Part shown: in pieces, positions 46,223 to 54,903 of the stretch
Position numbering within the stretch: the first letter of the stretch is position 1
How the letters are laid out: every line of letters starts with the position of its first letter
NCBI RefSeq assembly: GCF_004524775.2
Contig: NZ_CP119081.1
Location: 558,001-622,000, forward strand
Length of the DNA: 64,000 nt
Source: Helcococcus ovis
GTDB taxonomy: Bacteria; Bacillota; Clostridia; Tissierellales; Peptoniphilaceae
Direction: 5' to 3'
Made by a program: the position numbers and the translations under genes
The notes under the pieces: generated by a model
Database searches by the model: none
What the model saw: the letters and a program-made list of their open reading frames with translations, nothing else
Told to the model about the DNA's origin: nothing

Positions 46223-46774
46223 ATGAAAAGATGTTTATGGGCAGAAACAAATGAAAAAATGAGGTATTATCACGATAATGTATGGGGAAAACCTGTCAGA
46301 GATGATAGACAGATGTTTAGAATGCTTGTGCTTGAAATGTTTCAATCAGGACTTTCATGGAATACTATTCTACAAAGAGAAGAATTTTTTGATGAAGAAT
46401 TTGAAAACTTTGAAATTGAAAAAGTTGCAAATTTTTCTGAAGAAAAGATAGATAATATTCTTACAAATGGAAAAATAATAAGACATAGAAATAAAATTTT
46501 ATCTGTAATTAATAATGCAAATGCAGTATTGAAAATTCAAAAAAAATATGGCTCTTTTTCCAAGTTTATCTGGAGATATGTTTTTGATACTCCTGTTATA
46601 AATCCATGGAAATATCCGAAAGAAGTTCCCTCAAAAAATATCTTATCCAATAAAATATGTGAGGACTTGAAAAAAGAAGGTTTTAAATTTATTGGAAGTA
46701 CTACGATTTACTCTTTTTTGCAGGCAACAGGAGTTATTAACGACCATTTAATTTCTTGTGATTTTAAGTATTAA
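46223..46774 (+). CDS. tag: DNA-3-methyladenine glycosylase I
   Basis: Removes 3-methyladenine from alkylated DNA. It starts MKRCLWAE and has RYYHDNVWGKPVRDD and the conserved LVLEMFQSGLSWNTIL. The four zinc-snap residues known from E. coli Tag (Cys4, His17, His175, Cys179) occur at exactly the same positions. Length is 183 residues. It is a single gene behind AGAAGGAAA. Confidence 0.96.
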   Translation: MKRCLWAETNEKMRYYHDNVWGKPVRDDRQMFRMLVLEMFQSGLSWNTILQREEFFDEEFENFEIEKVANFSEEKIDNILTNGKIIRHRNKILSVINNANAVLKIQKKYGSFSKFIWRYVFDTPVINPWKYPKEVPSKNILSNKICEDLKKEGFKFIGSTTIYSFLQATGVINDHLISCDFKY

Positions 46775-46803
46775 GAATAATAAAGATATGATATAATCTT
46801 TTT

Positions 46804-46920
46804 CGTTAGAGTAGATTATTAGCGGTAGTGGTTAAGAATGGGACGTTGTCTTAACACGAATAAATCACTGGAGTGATTTACTATTGATAATTGCGTTCAC
46901 TACTTATTCCCTTAAGTAGT
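46804..46920 (+). ncRNA. Candidate structured RNA
   Basis: A TATAAT (46792-46797) precedes a region with three consecutive stems. GTTAAGA (46831-46837) pairs with TCTTAAC (46849-46855). TAAATCACT (46861-46869) pairs with AGTGATTTA (46872-46880). ACTACTTA (46899-46906) pairs with TAAGTAGT (46913-46920). GTAGTG (46825-46830) could alternatively pair with CACTAC (46898-46903), closing a multibranch loop. No protein frame fits. The RNA class is unknown; no clear -35 was found. Confidence 0.4.
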
Positions 46921-46922
46921 AA

Positions 46923-47120
46923 TTATTTATTATAGTTGCATTAATTGTTGGATTTATTGCGGAGGTGATTGGAGAAATTATTCAAAGAGATAAAACAAAT
47001 AAATTTACAACTATAAAAATAATTTATATAGTAATTTTTGGTGAATTGGGAGTTATGGTAAATACTATTCTTGTTGTTTTTTTAATTTTAGAATATGCTA
47101 TAATTAATTTAATGTTTTAA
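46923..47120 (+). pseudogene. Fragment of a small membrane protein gene
   Basis: An open frame reads LFIIVALIVGFIAEVIGEII, then a basic stretch, then two more hydrophobic segments, to a stop at 47118-47120. It has no usable start except a GTG (46965) in the middle of the first hydrophobic segment. The 5' part seems lost. Function unknown. Confidence 0.4.
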
Positions 47121-47140
47121 GAGTGTTTAATGGAGGAATG

Positions 47141-48700
47141 ATGAGTATATTAACTGTTTCAAATTTGAATCACAGTTATGGTGGCAGAGAAATATTAGAA
47201 AATGTTAATTTTAGATTATTAAAAGGTGAACACGTTGGACTTATTGGACCAAATGGTGAAGGAAAATCTTCATTTATGAATATTATAACCGGAAAATTAA
47301 TTCCTGATACAGGAACAATCGAATGGGCTAAATTTGTAAAAGTTGGATATCTGGATCAATTAGCATCATATGAAAAAGATGTAACTGTCAGAGAAGTTTT
47401 GCAAGATGCATTTTCAGATTTATTTGAAAAGGAAGCAAGGATAAATGAGCTTTATATGAATATGGAAGACGCATCTGAAGATGAACTAAATGATATGATG
47501 GAAGAAGTGGGGATTTTACAAGATATTATTGAACATAGAGACTTTTACGTAATTGATTCAAAAATAGATGAACTTGCAAATAATATGGGTATAGTTGAAC
47601 TGGGTTTAGACACTCCGTTTAAGGATTTATCAGGAGGACAAAGATCAAAAGTTTTATTATGTAAATTATTATTAGAAAAACCGGATATATTAATGCTTGA
47701 CGAGCCTACAAACTATCTTGATGAAACTCAAATTGAGTGGTTGAGAAGATATCTTCAAGAATATGAAAATGCATTTATTCTAATTTCTCATGATATTGAG
47801 TTTTTAGATTCTGTAATTAATTTAATTTACCATGTAGAAAATAAAGAATTAAATAGATATGTCGGTAACTATTCAGAATTTGAAAGATTACATGAATTAA
47901 AACTAAAACAAATTGAAAATGCTTATAAAAAACAACAACAGGAAATTAAGAGATTAGAAGACTTTGTTGCTAGAAATAAAGCAAATATTGCAACAAGAAA
48001 CATGGCTATGTCAAGACAAAAAATGCTTGATAAAATGGATAGGATTGAATTACAAAGAGAAAAACCGGATCCGGAATTTGTTTTTAAGGAAATCGGTTCA
48101 ACATCAAGACTTATTTTTGAAACTAAGGATTTAGTAATTGGCTATGATGCAGAAAAACCCTTGACAGTTCCGCTAAATTTAAGAATGGAAAGAGGGGATA
48201 GAATTGCAATTACAGGTATGAATGGTTTAGGAAAAACAACCTTAGTTAAAACTCTTTTAGGAGAAATTAAACCATTATCAGGTGAAATTCATTTTGGCCA
48301 AAATTTGCATATTGGATATTTTAAGCAAGAAGAAACTTATGGAAATCAAACAGCTATTGATGATGTTTGGGATGCATTTCCATCATTACTACAAAACGAA
48401 GTAAGAGCTGCACTTGCAAAATGTGGACTTACAACAGAACAATATGAGTCACAAGTTAAAGTTTTAAGTGGTGGAGAAAAAGCTAAAGTTAGATTATGCA
48501 AAGTTATAAACAAACCTACAAATATCGTAATGCTTGACGAACCTACTAACCATTTAGATAATGCTGCTAAGGACGAGTTAAAACGTGCACTTAAAGAATA
48601 TAATGGAGGAATTTTCTTAATTTCTCATGAAAAAGCATTTTATGAAGATATTGCTACAACAGTATGGAATATGGAAGAATTTAGTTTGTTGTTTAAATAG
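47141..48700 (+). CDS. ABC-F family ATPase (ribosome-associated type)
   Basis: Two ATP-binding domains and no membrane segments. The first domain has Walker A GPNGEGKSS, signature LSGGQRSK and Walker B ILMLDEPTN. The second has GMNGLGKTT, LSGGEKAK and IVMLDEPTN. A charged linker of the P-site tRNA interaction motif type lies between them (about 240-300, KKQQQEIKRLEDFVARNKAN). ABC-F proteins act on the ribosome; some protect against antibiotics, others assist translation. Which applies is not clear. I prefer ATG 47141, just after GGAGG; 47138 is also possible. Confidence 0.9.
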   Translation: MSILTVSNLNHSYGGREILENVNFRLLKGEHVGLIGPNGEGKSSFMNIITGKLIPDTGTIEWAKFVKVGYLDQLASYEKDVTVREVLQDAFSDLFEKEARINELYMNMEDASEDELNDMMEEVGILQDIIEHRDFYVIDSKIDELANNMGIVELGLDTPFKDLSGGQRSKVLLCKLLLEKPDILMLDEPTNYLDETQIEWLRRYLQEYENAFILISHDIEFLDSVINLIYHVENKELNRYVGNYSEFERLHELKLKQIENAYKKQQQEIKRLEDFVARNKANIATRNMAMSRQKMLDKMDRIELQREKPDPEFVFKEIGSTSRLIFETKDLVIGYDAEKPLTVPLNLRMERGDRIAITGMNGLGKTTLVKTLLGEIKPLSGEIHFGQNLHIGYFKQEETYGNQTAIDDVWDAFPSLLQNEVRAALAKCGLTTEQYESQVKVLSGGEKAKVRLCKVINKPTNIVMLDEPTNHLDNAAKDELKRALKEYNGGIFLISHEKAFYEDIATTVWNMEEFSLLFK

Positions 48701-48724
48701 ATATAAAAATATGATTACATTAAT

Positions 48725-48781
48725 TTGTGGTAATACAGTAATATTTATAAAATTATTTACATAACCACAATTTTATTTTTC
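48725..48781 (+). terminator. Probable terminator after the ABC-F gene
   Basis: TTGTGGT (48725-48731) pairs with ACCACAA (48764-48770), and TTTTATTTTT follows. The loop is long. Confidence 0.55.
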
Positions 48782-48860
48782 ACAATCAAACTACTTTACA
48801 CAAATTTCATTATTATATTAATTACATTTAATATGATTAATATATAAAGTAATATTTTAA

Positions 48861-48889
48861 TTGTCTTTTCACTATTTTTAATATATAAT
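48861..48889 (+). promoter_or_regulatory. Sigma-A-type promoter entering the prophage remnant
   Basis: TTGTCT (48861-48866), a 17-base spacer and a perfect TATAAT (48884-48889). The transcript would begin near 48896 with a stem (GAGATAGTTAAGG with CCCTAACTTCTC). Confidence 0.6.
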
Positions 48890-48940
48890 ACAAGTGAGAT
48901 AGTTAAGGCTTATCGCCCTAACTTCTCTAGGATTTTGAAG

Positions 48941-49174
48941 ATGATATCCAACAATTTTTCAATTATCATTAGTATTGCTAGTACTATTGTTAATCTTGTT
49001 GCTTTATCATCTTTTTTTATTCCTTGTTTCCGTTTTTTTCTCACTTGTTTGCCTTTTCCCCGCAATGCGAGAGTAATCCTACAAAAATGTATTAAAAGAC
49101 TTGGGAGAAAAGGTAGAATCTACAGGAGAATTAACAATACTAAAAGCTGGAAAAGATATTGTAAATATAACTAG
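48941..49174 (+). CDS. Short hydrophobic ORF, type I toxin-like candidate
   Basis: Behind a promoter and a 5' hairpin, ATG 48941 opens a frame that begins MISNNFSIIISIASTIVNLV and then AL, a strongly hydrophobic N-terminus. From about residue 40 the frame runs into the phage head gene in another frame and loses meaning, so the original gene was probably shorter. Type I toxins have this style, with a structured leader and an antisense RNA. No antisense promoter was identified. Could be spurious. Confidence 0.3.
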   Translation: MISNNFSIIISIASTIVNLVALSSFFIPCFRFFLTCLPFPRNARVILQKCIKRLGRKGRIYRRINNTKSWKRYCKYN

Positions 49175-50120
49175 TGACTTACTAAAAGATATTGGAATTG
49201 AAATTAAATATAATCCTAATATCGCAAAAAAACCATATCAAAAACCGTGGCATGGGGCTAATTTTTCAGAGAGAGTATGGAAAAATCAAAATAAGCTCCA
49301 TAAAGAACTAAATGATATATTAACTAAATGAATTATCCCCGGTAATCCTACGGCTCAAATGGCTATAGAATTAAATTCAAGAATGAATACAGGTCTTCAT
49401 AATGCTTCAAGGCTAATAAGAAGTGAAACCATGCACCAAATGAATGAAATCAACAAAGCTAGCATGAAAGAATTAGGGGTTACTAAAGTTCAAGAGATTG
49501 TAACACTTGATGAAAGAACATTTAGTGAATGTAGTCCGCATAACAAGAAAATTCATGATATAGATAAAGCTCCGATATTACTAAGGCATCCTAACTGTAG
49601 ATGTGTGTTAGTTCCTTATGTGGATGTGGATAAAATTGCTGATGAGTTTGATAGGAGAGAAGATGAAATTTTATTAAATAGTGAAATTGATAAATTCCTA
49701 AAAAGTGATGAATTACAGGATATTAATTCAATAAGCAAAATGTTTAGCAAGGATAAGTATTTCCTAGGTAGAATAAATTTAGATAATATTTCGGAATTTG
49801 ATGTTAATAAGAAAATTTATTTATCTAATTATGATATTAGTAGAATTTTAATGAGACACGGAAACCAAACGTCGGTTGATGCTATAGGAAACTTATTTAA
49901 TTCAATAAAACATCCTGATATTATAACAGATAATGACCGTGGTACAGATGACAAAAGGATATTAATATTTAATCGTATAGAAGGTGACCATAAACATTAT
50001 ACTGAAATGGCTTTAGTTGAAAAAGATGATTCGTTTATTATTCATTTTTTAATGAAAAGAACTAAACATCTAGAAAAAGAATTAAAAAAGCACAACATTT
50101 TGCATATTTCAAAAAAATGA
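49077..50120 (+). pseudogene. Prophage MuF/gp7-type head protein with toxin-like C-terminus, truncated and interrupted
   Basis: One frame holds 5'-truncated coding sequence (SYKNVLKDLGEKVESTGELT onwards), an in-frame TGA at 49329-49331, then the rest to a stop at 50118-50120. The central part is a SPP1 gp7/MuF-like minor head domain (RLIRSETMHQMNEINKASMK then VTLDERTFSECSPHNKK and LRHPNCRCVLVPY). The C-terminal 120 residues (from about 49750) look like one of the small nuclease-like domains (PBECR type) often joined to MuF, with KRILIFNRIEGDHKHYTEMA. MuF-fused toxins are delivered with phage particles. The 5' end and the stop show decay. Confidence 0.65.
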
Positions 50121-50128
50121 GGTATAAT
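50100..50128 (+). promoter_or_regulatory. Sigma-A-type promoter at the end of the MuF gene
   Basis: TTGCAT (50100-50105), a 17-base spacer and a perfect TATAAT (50123-50128). It would start an RNA near 50136, just after the MuF stop codon. Confidence 0.65.
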
Positions 50129-50135
50129 ATAAGTG

Positions 50136-50266
50136 TAAATATTGGTGAAGAATATCTGCCGTTCACGGGTCGAAAGATTGCAGAGGCAGGGACAGGCAGT
50201 CCTGCATATTTTATTAAAAAATTATTTTTAGCACAACTAGTAGAAATATTAGTCGTGCTTTTTTAT
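50136..50266 (+). ncRNA. Promoter-to-terminator structured RNA in the prophage remnant
   Basis: About 130 bases lie between a good promoter and a strong terminator. CTGCC (50156-50160) pairs with GGCAG (50185-50189) around GGTC-GAAA-GATT (50168-50179), a small stem capped by a GNRA tetraloop. Directly after it GGAC (50190-50193) pairs with GTCC (50199-50202). The terminator stem is AGCAC (50230-50234) with GTGCT (50255-50259), extended by ACTAGTA with TATTAGT, then six T. The base composition is clearly richer in G+C than the surroundings. I do not recognise the RNA family. Confidence 0.55.
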
Positions 50267-50392
50267 TGTCCTAGATAAGACGTTAAACTGTCTATTTTTA
50301 ATGTTTAAAATTCAGTTAGCTTGAGACTGTAACAAAGACAAGCACTCACTAGAGGCGACCTCGTAAAAAATGTAGAGAAAAGGGAGAAGAAT

Positions 50393-50803
50393 ATGAATAG
50401 AACTTTTTTAAAAGGACTAGGATTATAACAAGAAGCTATTGAAGCAATCATGGCTGAATATGGAACTGATGTCAATGGCTTAAAAGACAAGGTTGGTAAG
50501 TTAGAAGAAGATAAAAAGAGTTTGGAAGATTCTTTGAAATCGTTTGAAGGTGTCGACATCAAGAAATTACAAGAAGATAACGAAAACTTAAAGAATACAT
50601 ACGAAAACCAAATTAAAGATATCAAGATTAGTAATGCCATAGAAAAAGCTTTATCTGGAGCAAATGCTAAACATTCAGACTTATTAATCGGGAAATTTGA
50701 TAAAGGGAAGATTAAAATAACTAAAGATGGAAATATTGAAGGAATTGACAAATTGTTAAAGTTCTTCCTTTTTTTTCAAGTGGTTGAAACAAAAAGGCTA
50801 TAA
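50393..50803 (+). pseudogene. Phage GP20-type scaffold protein gene, with nonsense mutation and truncation
   Basis: ATG 50393 behind AAGGGAGAAG reads MNRTFLKGLGL and meets TAA, then the same frame continues QEAIEAIMAEYGTDVNGLKD and a coiled-coil (KVGKLEEDKKSLEDSLKSFE onwards). This is the start of phage minor-structural/scaffold proteins of the GP20 family. A single G to T change (GAA to TAA) explains the stop. The C-terminus departs after about residue 120 and stops early. The 285 bases after it carry no gene that I can see. Confidence 0.65.
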
Positions 50804-51088
50804 AATTACATGATAAAAAAGAATATAAAACAAAATTAAGCGGCTTTGTAAAAATATAATTAAATAAACTGTAAAAAAAAGTAGACTTTAATTTACAGAT
50901 GAAAACCTATCAATAAAGTATTATTCGACATCTACCAAAAGCCATTAATTCATTAATAAATCATACAATAAAATTATTTTAATCATTATACCAAAAATGG
51001 TAAGCAAAGTCTAACATTATTGACATTTAAAGTCTAAGTTTATTTTCAAAAGTTGAAGCAATAAACAAAGAAGGGAGATAGAAAAAAG

Positions 51089-54067
51089 ATGAAAAAAAGA
51101 GGTAACATACAAAAGCTAACTTCGTTTTTCTTAGTTTTTGTGATGCTTTTAGGAGTAATGCTTCAAAGCAAACCTGTGTTCGCAGAAGATGTTGACCGTG
51201 TGAATACAAAAATTACTAAATTTGAAATTAAGGATAAAGATGGTAAGACTATACCTCCTGGAAAACCGCTTGGATATTGGAGCAAGTTCCGTTTGGAAAT
51301 GGATTGGGATGCGAGTTCCTATGGAAAGACATTAAAAAAAGGAGATTACTTTATTATTCAACTTCCTAAACAGTTTAAATTTCCTACAGAACCTGCATCA
51401 GCGGTGAATTTTCCGCTTTATGCAGCGGGTGTAGATACTGTAGCTAGGGCACATGTTAATTCAAATGGTGAAGCAGGTGGGGGCACTGTAAAGATAACTT
51501 TTACAGATTATGTACAAAACAGAGAAAATATAAAAGGCAATATATTCTTAGAGGCTATATTTGCTCGTAAGAATATAAACGCAGGACAAGACAATCAAAT
51601 TACTGTATCGATTGGGGGGGTTCCTTTTAATATCAAGGTTCTAATAGGACCGAAACCTACTCTTAATAATGAAGTATTTGTTAAATGGGGAGAAAAAGTA
51701 CCCGGAGATGTAAACAAAGCAAAATGGATTCTTCGTATAAATCACAAAAAAGGACATTTCAATAATGTAGTTGTAAAAGATGAATTATTTGTTAGTTCTG
51801 GAGCACTTCCACCGGGAATTCATTATTTGAAAGATACCTTTGAGTTGAAAGAGGTAGAAATTGATGAATATGGTATCATAAAGAAGGATATAAAAACTTA
51901 TAATTATGAGCAATTAAAAAACCATATAAAATTTTTAGATAATGATACTAAATTTGAATTTAATCTTAGTGGCATTCTTGGGAACACTTCAGGAAGACAA
52001 TTTTCTATGACTTATAATTCTACTTATATTCCTCAGCTTAGATTGAAAAATAAAGGTAGTTTTACAAGTAAAGAAGAGAAAGATTCATCTAGCAGTCACT
52101 TTTTAAGTGCACAAGCCGGTGGTGGCGGTCAAGGGGACTTAAATCAAAAAATCAAAATTATTAAAATTGATGAAGAAGATAACACAAAAAAATTAGCTAA
52201 TGCGAAATTTAAAATTACAAAAGTTGCTGACGGTTCAAGTTTTGAATTGACTACAGATGCTAACGGTGAAGCTGTTTCTCCAAAACTTGACCCCGGTAAG
52301 TATAAGATTAAAGAAATAGGAGCTCCTACAGGTTATATTCCTGACGGGAAAGAGTATGATTTAAATATAGTTGGAGGAGAAGGTCTATTCTATACAGTTA
52401 AGAATAAAAGATCAAAAGTAAAAATTAATGTTGAGAAAGCTTGGGAAGATAAGAACGATCAAGACGGAGTAAGACCAAACAGTGTAACAATTAAGTTATT
52501 AGCAGATGGAAAAGAAACAGGTAAGACACTAACTTTAACAAAAGCGGATAACTGGACAGGAAGCTTCACAGACCTTGATGAGTATAAGGCAGGAAAGAAG
52601 ATAGAGTACACAATCAAGGAAGAGTCTGTAGGAAACGGCTATGTCAGTGTTATTACAGGTTCAGCAGAAGACGGTTATAAAGTAACCAACACAAGAGAAC
52701 CTGAAAAGGTAAAAGTGGAAGGTAAAAAGACTTGGAATGACAAAGACAACCAAGACGGAAAGAGACCTGCTGAAATTACTATTAACTTGTTAAAGAATGG
52801 AACAAAGATAAATTCTGTAAAGGTAAAAGAAGCAGACGGTTGGAAGTGGAAGTTTGAAGGACTGGATAAGTACGAAAACGGAAAAGAGATAACATACTCC
52901 ATCACTGAAGAACAGGTTGACGGCTATTCTGTTGAGATTAATGGATATGATGTTAAGAATTCCTATACACCGGGTAAGACAAGTGTACAGGTAACAAAGG
53001 TTTGGGAAGATAAAAATGACCAAGACGGAGTAAGACCAAACAGTGTAACAATTAAGTTATTAGCAGATGGAAAAGAAACAGGTAAGACACTAACTTTAAC
53101 AAAAGCGGATAACTGGACAGGAACCTTTACAGACCTTGATGAATATAAGGAAGGTAAAAAGATAGTTTATACAGTAGAAGAAGTTAAGGTAAAAGATTAT
53201 GAAACAGTAATAACAGGAGATCAAGAAAAAGGCTTTACAATAACAAATATAAGAATAAAACCATGGACACCAATGATACCGCCAACAAGAAATATCAAGG
53301 TAAAAAAGGACTGGAAATTATTGACCGCAGAAAAACCTGTAGACAAAATCGAAGTAGAACTATACAAAGACGGAGTTGCTACAGGAAAGAAATTAGAATT
53401 AAATAAAAATAACAATTGGATTGGAGAATTTAAGAACCTTGAAGTAGCAAATGGATTAGGAAATATCAACTACCATAAATACACAGTAAAAGAAGTAGGA
53501 GAAAAATTCTATGCTATTCAACTTGTAGGTAAATGGTATGGAGTAAGCTACACCGGTAATATGAAAGATGGATTTACAATTACCAACAAAGAAAAAACAC
53601 CATGGACACCAATGATACCACCAACAAGAAATATCAAGGTAACAAAAAATTGGAAATTATTGACCGCAGAAAAACCTGTAGACAAAATCGAAGTAGAACT
53701 ATACAAAGACGGAGTTGCTACAGGAAAGAAACTTGTACTTACAAAGGACAATAATTGGATTGGAGAATTTAAGAACCTTGAAGTAGCAAATGGATTAGGA
53801 AATATCAACTACCATAAATACACAGTAAAAGAAGTAGGAGAAATCGATAAAGCTATAAAGCTTGATGGTAAAGTATTTATTGTAAGTTATGAAGGAGATA
53901 TGAAAACAGGGTTTAAGATAATAAATAAAGAAAAACCACCGGTACAACCTAAAAATCCTAATACATCAGATAATTTTACAAATATGACTTTTATAAGTAT
54001 TACAATTATTTCTGCTTTAGGATTGGGCTACATTTCGCTAAATAAAAACAAAAAAATAAATAGATAA
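51089..54067 (+). CDS. Large Cna-B-type cell-wall adhesin with sortase-like C-terminus
   Basis: A signal peptide (about 1-32) is followed by collagen-adhesin-like N-terminal domains (about 35-330), which may bind a host matrix protein. A SpaA/prealbumin-like domain (about 352-438) follows, with KLANAKFKITK and a GKYKIKEIGAPTGY edge. Three Cna-B domains (about 445-725, with WEDKNDQDGVRP or WNDKDNQDGKRP) come next. Two long repeats of 113 residues (about 725-950, WTPMIPPTRNIKV) follow. Such domains often carry internal isopeptide bonds. The protein ends with NPNTSD, a hydrophobic span and a basic tail. It is clearly richer in G+C than its neighbours, suggesting transfer. Confidence 0.88.
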   Translation: MKKRGNIQKLTSFFLVFVMLLGVMLQSKPVFAEDVDRVNTKITKFEIKDKDGKTIPPGKPLGYWSKFRLEMDWDASSYGKTLKKGDYFIIQLPKQFKFPTEPASAVNFPLYAAGVDTVARAHVNSNGEAGGGTVKITFTDYVQNRENIKGNIFLEAIFARKNINAGQDNQITVSIGGVPFNIKVLIGPKPTLNNEVFVKWGEKVPGDVNKAKWILRINHKKGHFNNVVVKDELFVSSGALPPGIHYLKDTFELKEVEIDEYGIIKKDIKTYNYEQLKNHIKFLDNDTKFEFNLSGILGNTSGRQFSMTYNSTYIPQLRLKNKGSFTSKEEKDSSSSHFLSAQAGGGGQGDLNQKIKIIKIDEEDNTKKLANAKFKITKVADGSSFELTTDANGEAVSPKLDPGKYKIKEIGAPTGYIPDGKEYDLNIVGGEGLFYTVKNKRSKVKINVEKAWEDKNDQDGVRPNSVTIKLLADGKETGKTLTLTKADNWTGSFTDLDEYKAGKKIEYTIKEESVGNGYVSVITGSAEDGYKVTNTREPEKVKVEGKKTWNDKDNQDGKRPAEITINLLKNGTKINSVKVKEADGWKWKFEGLDKYENGKEITYSITEEQVDGYSVEINGYDVKNSYTPGKTSVQVTKVWEDKNDQDGVRPNSVTIKLLADGKETGKTLTLTKADNWTGTFTDLDEYKEGKKIVYTVEEVKVKDYETVITGDQEKGFTITNIRIKPWTPMIPPTRNIKVKKDWKLLTAEKPVDKIEVELYKDGVATGKKLELNKNNNWIGEFKNLEVANGLGNINYHKYTVKEVGEKFYAIQLVGKWYGVSYTGNMKDGFTITNKEKTPWTPMIPPTRNIKVTKNWKLLTAEKPVDKIEVELYKDGVATGKKLVLTKDNNWIGEFKNLEVANGLGNINYHKYTVKEVGEIDKAIKLDGKVFIVSYEGDMKTGFKIINKEKPPVQPKNPNTSDNFTNMTFISITIISALGLGYISLNKNKKINR
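53261..53935 (+). repeat. Two 339-bp direct repeats in the adhesin gene
   Basis: Copies start at CCATGG 53261 and 53600, with a 339-base (113-codon) period, and are nearly identical over most of their length. A second pair of near-identical segments, about 130 bases long, lies at about 52438-52561 and 52998-53121 inside Cna-B domains 1 and 3. Confidence 0.85.
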
Positions 54068-54203
54068 ATTTTAATTCATGTTTATTATATAAATATAATT
54101 TGTAAGAAGAGTTAAAAATATAAAAAAGTTTGCATATGCAATTCATTACTTATTTTAAGACTACAAGAAGCGTTAAAAAAAGAATTAAGAATATAATAAC
54201 TAT

Positions 54204-54230
54204 TAAGCACTCTTAACAGGGTGCTTTTTT
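54204..54230 (+). terminator. Terminator downstream of the adhesin
   Basis: AAGCACTC pairs with GGGTGCTT around a short loop, followed by six T. Confidence 0.75.
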
Positions 54231-54232
54231 AG

Positions 54233-54273
54233 TGTTAATGTCAACATAAAAATGTACAAATTTGATTATATAA
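54233..54273 (+). repeat. 41-bp dispersed repeat, copy B
   Basis: Identical over 41 bases to 11036-11076. It directly follows the T-run of a terminator. Confidence 0.85.
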
Positions 54274-54366
54274 GAAAGTATGTCACAATACTAGGTATAT
54301 TATGGCGAAAATAGTTTAAAACAGGTACAAAACAAGCAAAAAAAATATTAATTCAAACCATAAGAA

Positions 54367-54413
54367 AAAGACTAAATCTTCAAGTTTCCTTAAGATTTAG
54401 CCTTTTCTCTCTA
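54367..54413 (-). terminator. Terminator after tRNA-Lys
   Basis: On the minus strand, GGCTAAATCTT pairs with AAGATTTAGTC around an 11-base loop and is followed by TTTTTCTT. It lies just downstream of the tRNA gene. Confidence 0.8.
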
Positions 54414-54423
54414 TAATATACAA

Positions 54424-54499
54424 TGGTGCTCGATCAGGGGCTCGAACCCTGGACCCACGGATTAAGAGTCCGCTGCTCTACCAACTGAGCTAATCGAGC
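54424..54499 (-). tRNA. tRNA-Lys (anticodon CTT)
   Basis: On the minus strand it reads GCTCGATTAGCTCAGTTGG onward, with anticodon loop CTCTTAA (anticodon CTT), T-loop GGTTCGAGCC, acceptor ATCGAGC, discriminator A and encoded CCA. Length is 76 bases. It reads AAG codons. Confidence 0.93.
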
Positions 54500-54578
54500 T
54501 AACGAATTAATTATACTCCTACATGGCAATTATGTCAATATTTTTTATTCAGTACAAAAAATATATAAAATAATAGAG

Positions 54579-54788
54579 ATTTAAAACCAAAGTAAATATA
54601 TAAATAATTTGGTTTGATATCATAAATAGAAAGACAAAAAAAGTATAACCAAAACTAATGTAAAAAACTTTTTAGTTTTATTACATAAGTAGAAATAAAT
54701 GAAAATTAAACTAAATTTAAAACCAAAGTAAATATATAAATAATTTGGTTTGATATCATAAATGGAAAGACAAAAAAAGTAGAACCAA
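54579..54788 (+). repeat. Pair of about 74-bp direct repeats with internal inverted repeat
   Basis: The segment starting ATTTAAAACCAAAGTAAATA occurs at 54579-54653 and 54715-54788, differing at a few positions. Each copy contains AAACCAAA...TTTGGTTT (a stem with a 16-base, AT-only loop). It lies in the gap between tRNA-Lys and tmRNA. No gene is visible in this gap. Confidence 0.75.
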
Positions 54789-54903
54789 AGTTATGAATAC
54801 CAAATAAATTGTTCTAATTTGTAAAATATAAGAAAATAATTTTCAAACAAATTAGTATCACTAAAAAAACAAACGTGTAAAAATACACGTTTAGAGGTAT
54901 ATT

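Noticed and set aside
50117..50278. 53-codon frame overlapping the MuF stop (ATGA) and covering the RNA candidate
   Set aside because: The frame runs straight through a strong terminator hairpin and has no ribosome-binding site; the RNA reading explains promoter, stems and terminator together. It remains a possible alternative.
53548..53808. Minus-strand frames repeated opposite the adhesin repeats
   Set aside because: They exist twice only because the adhesin DNA is duplicated; no signals support expression.
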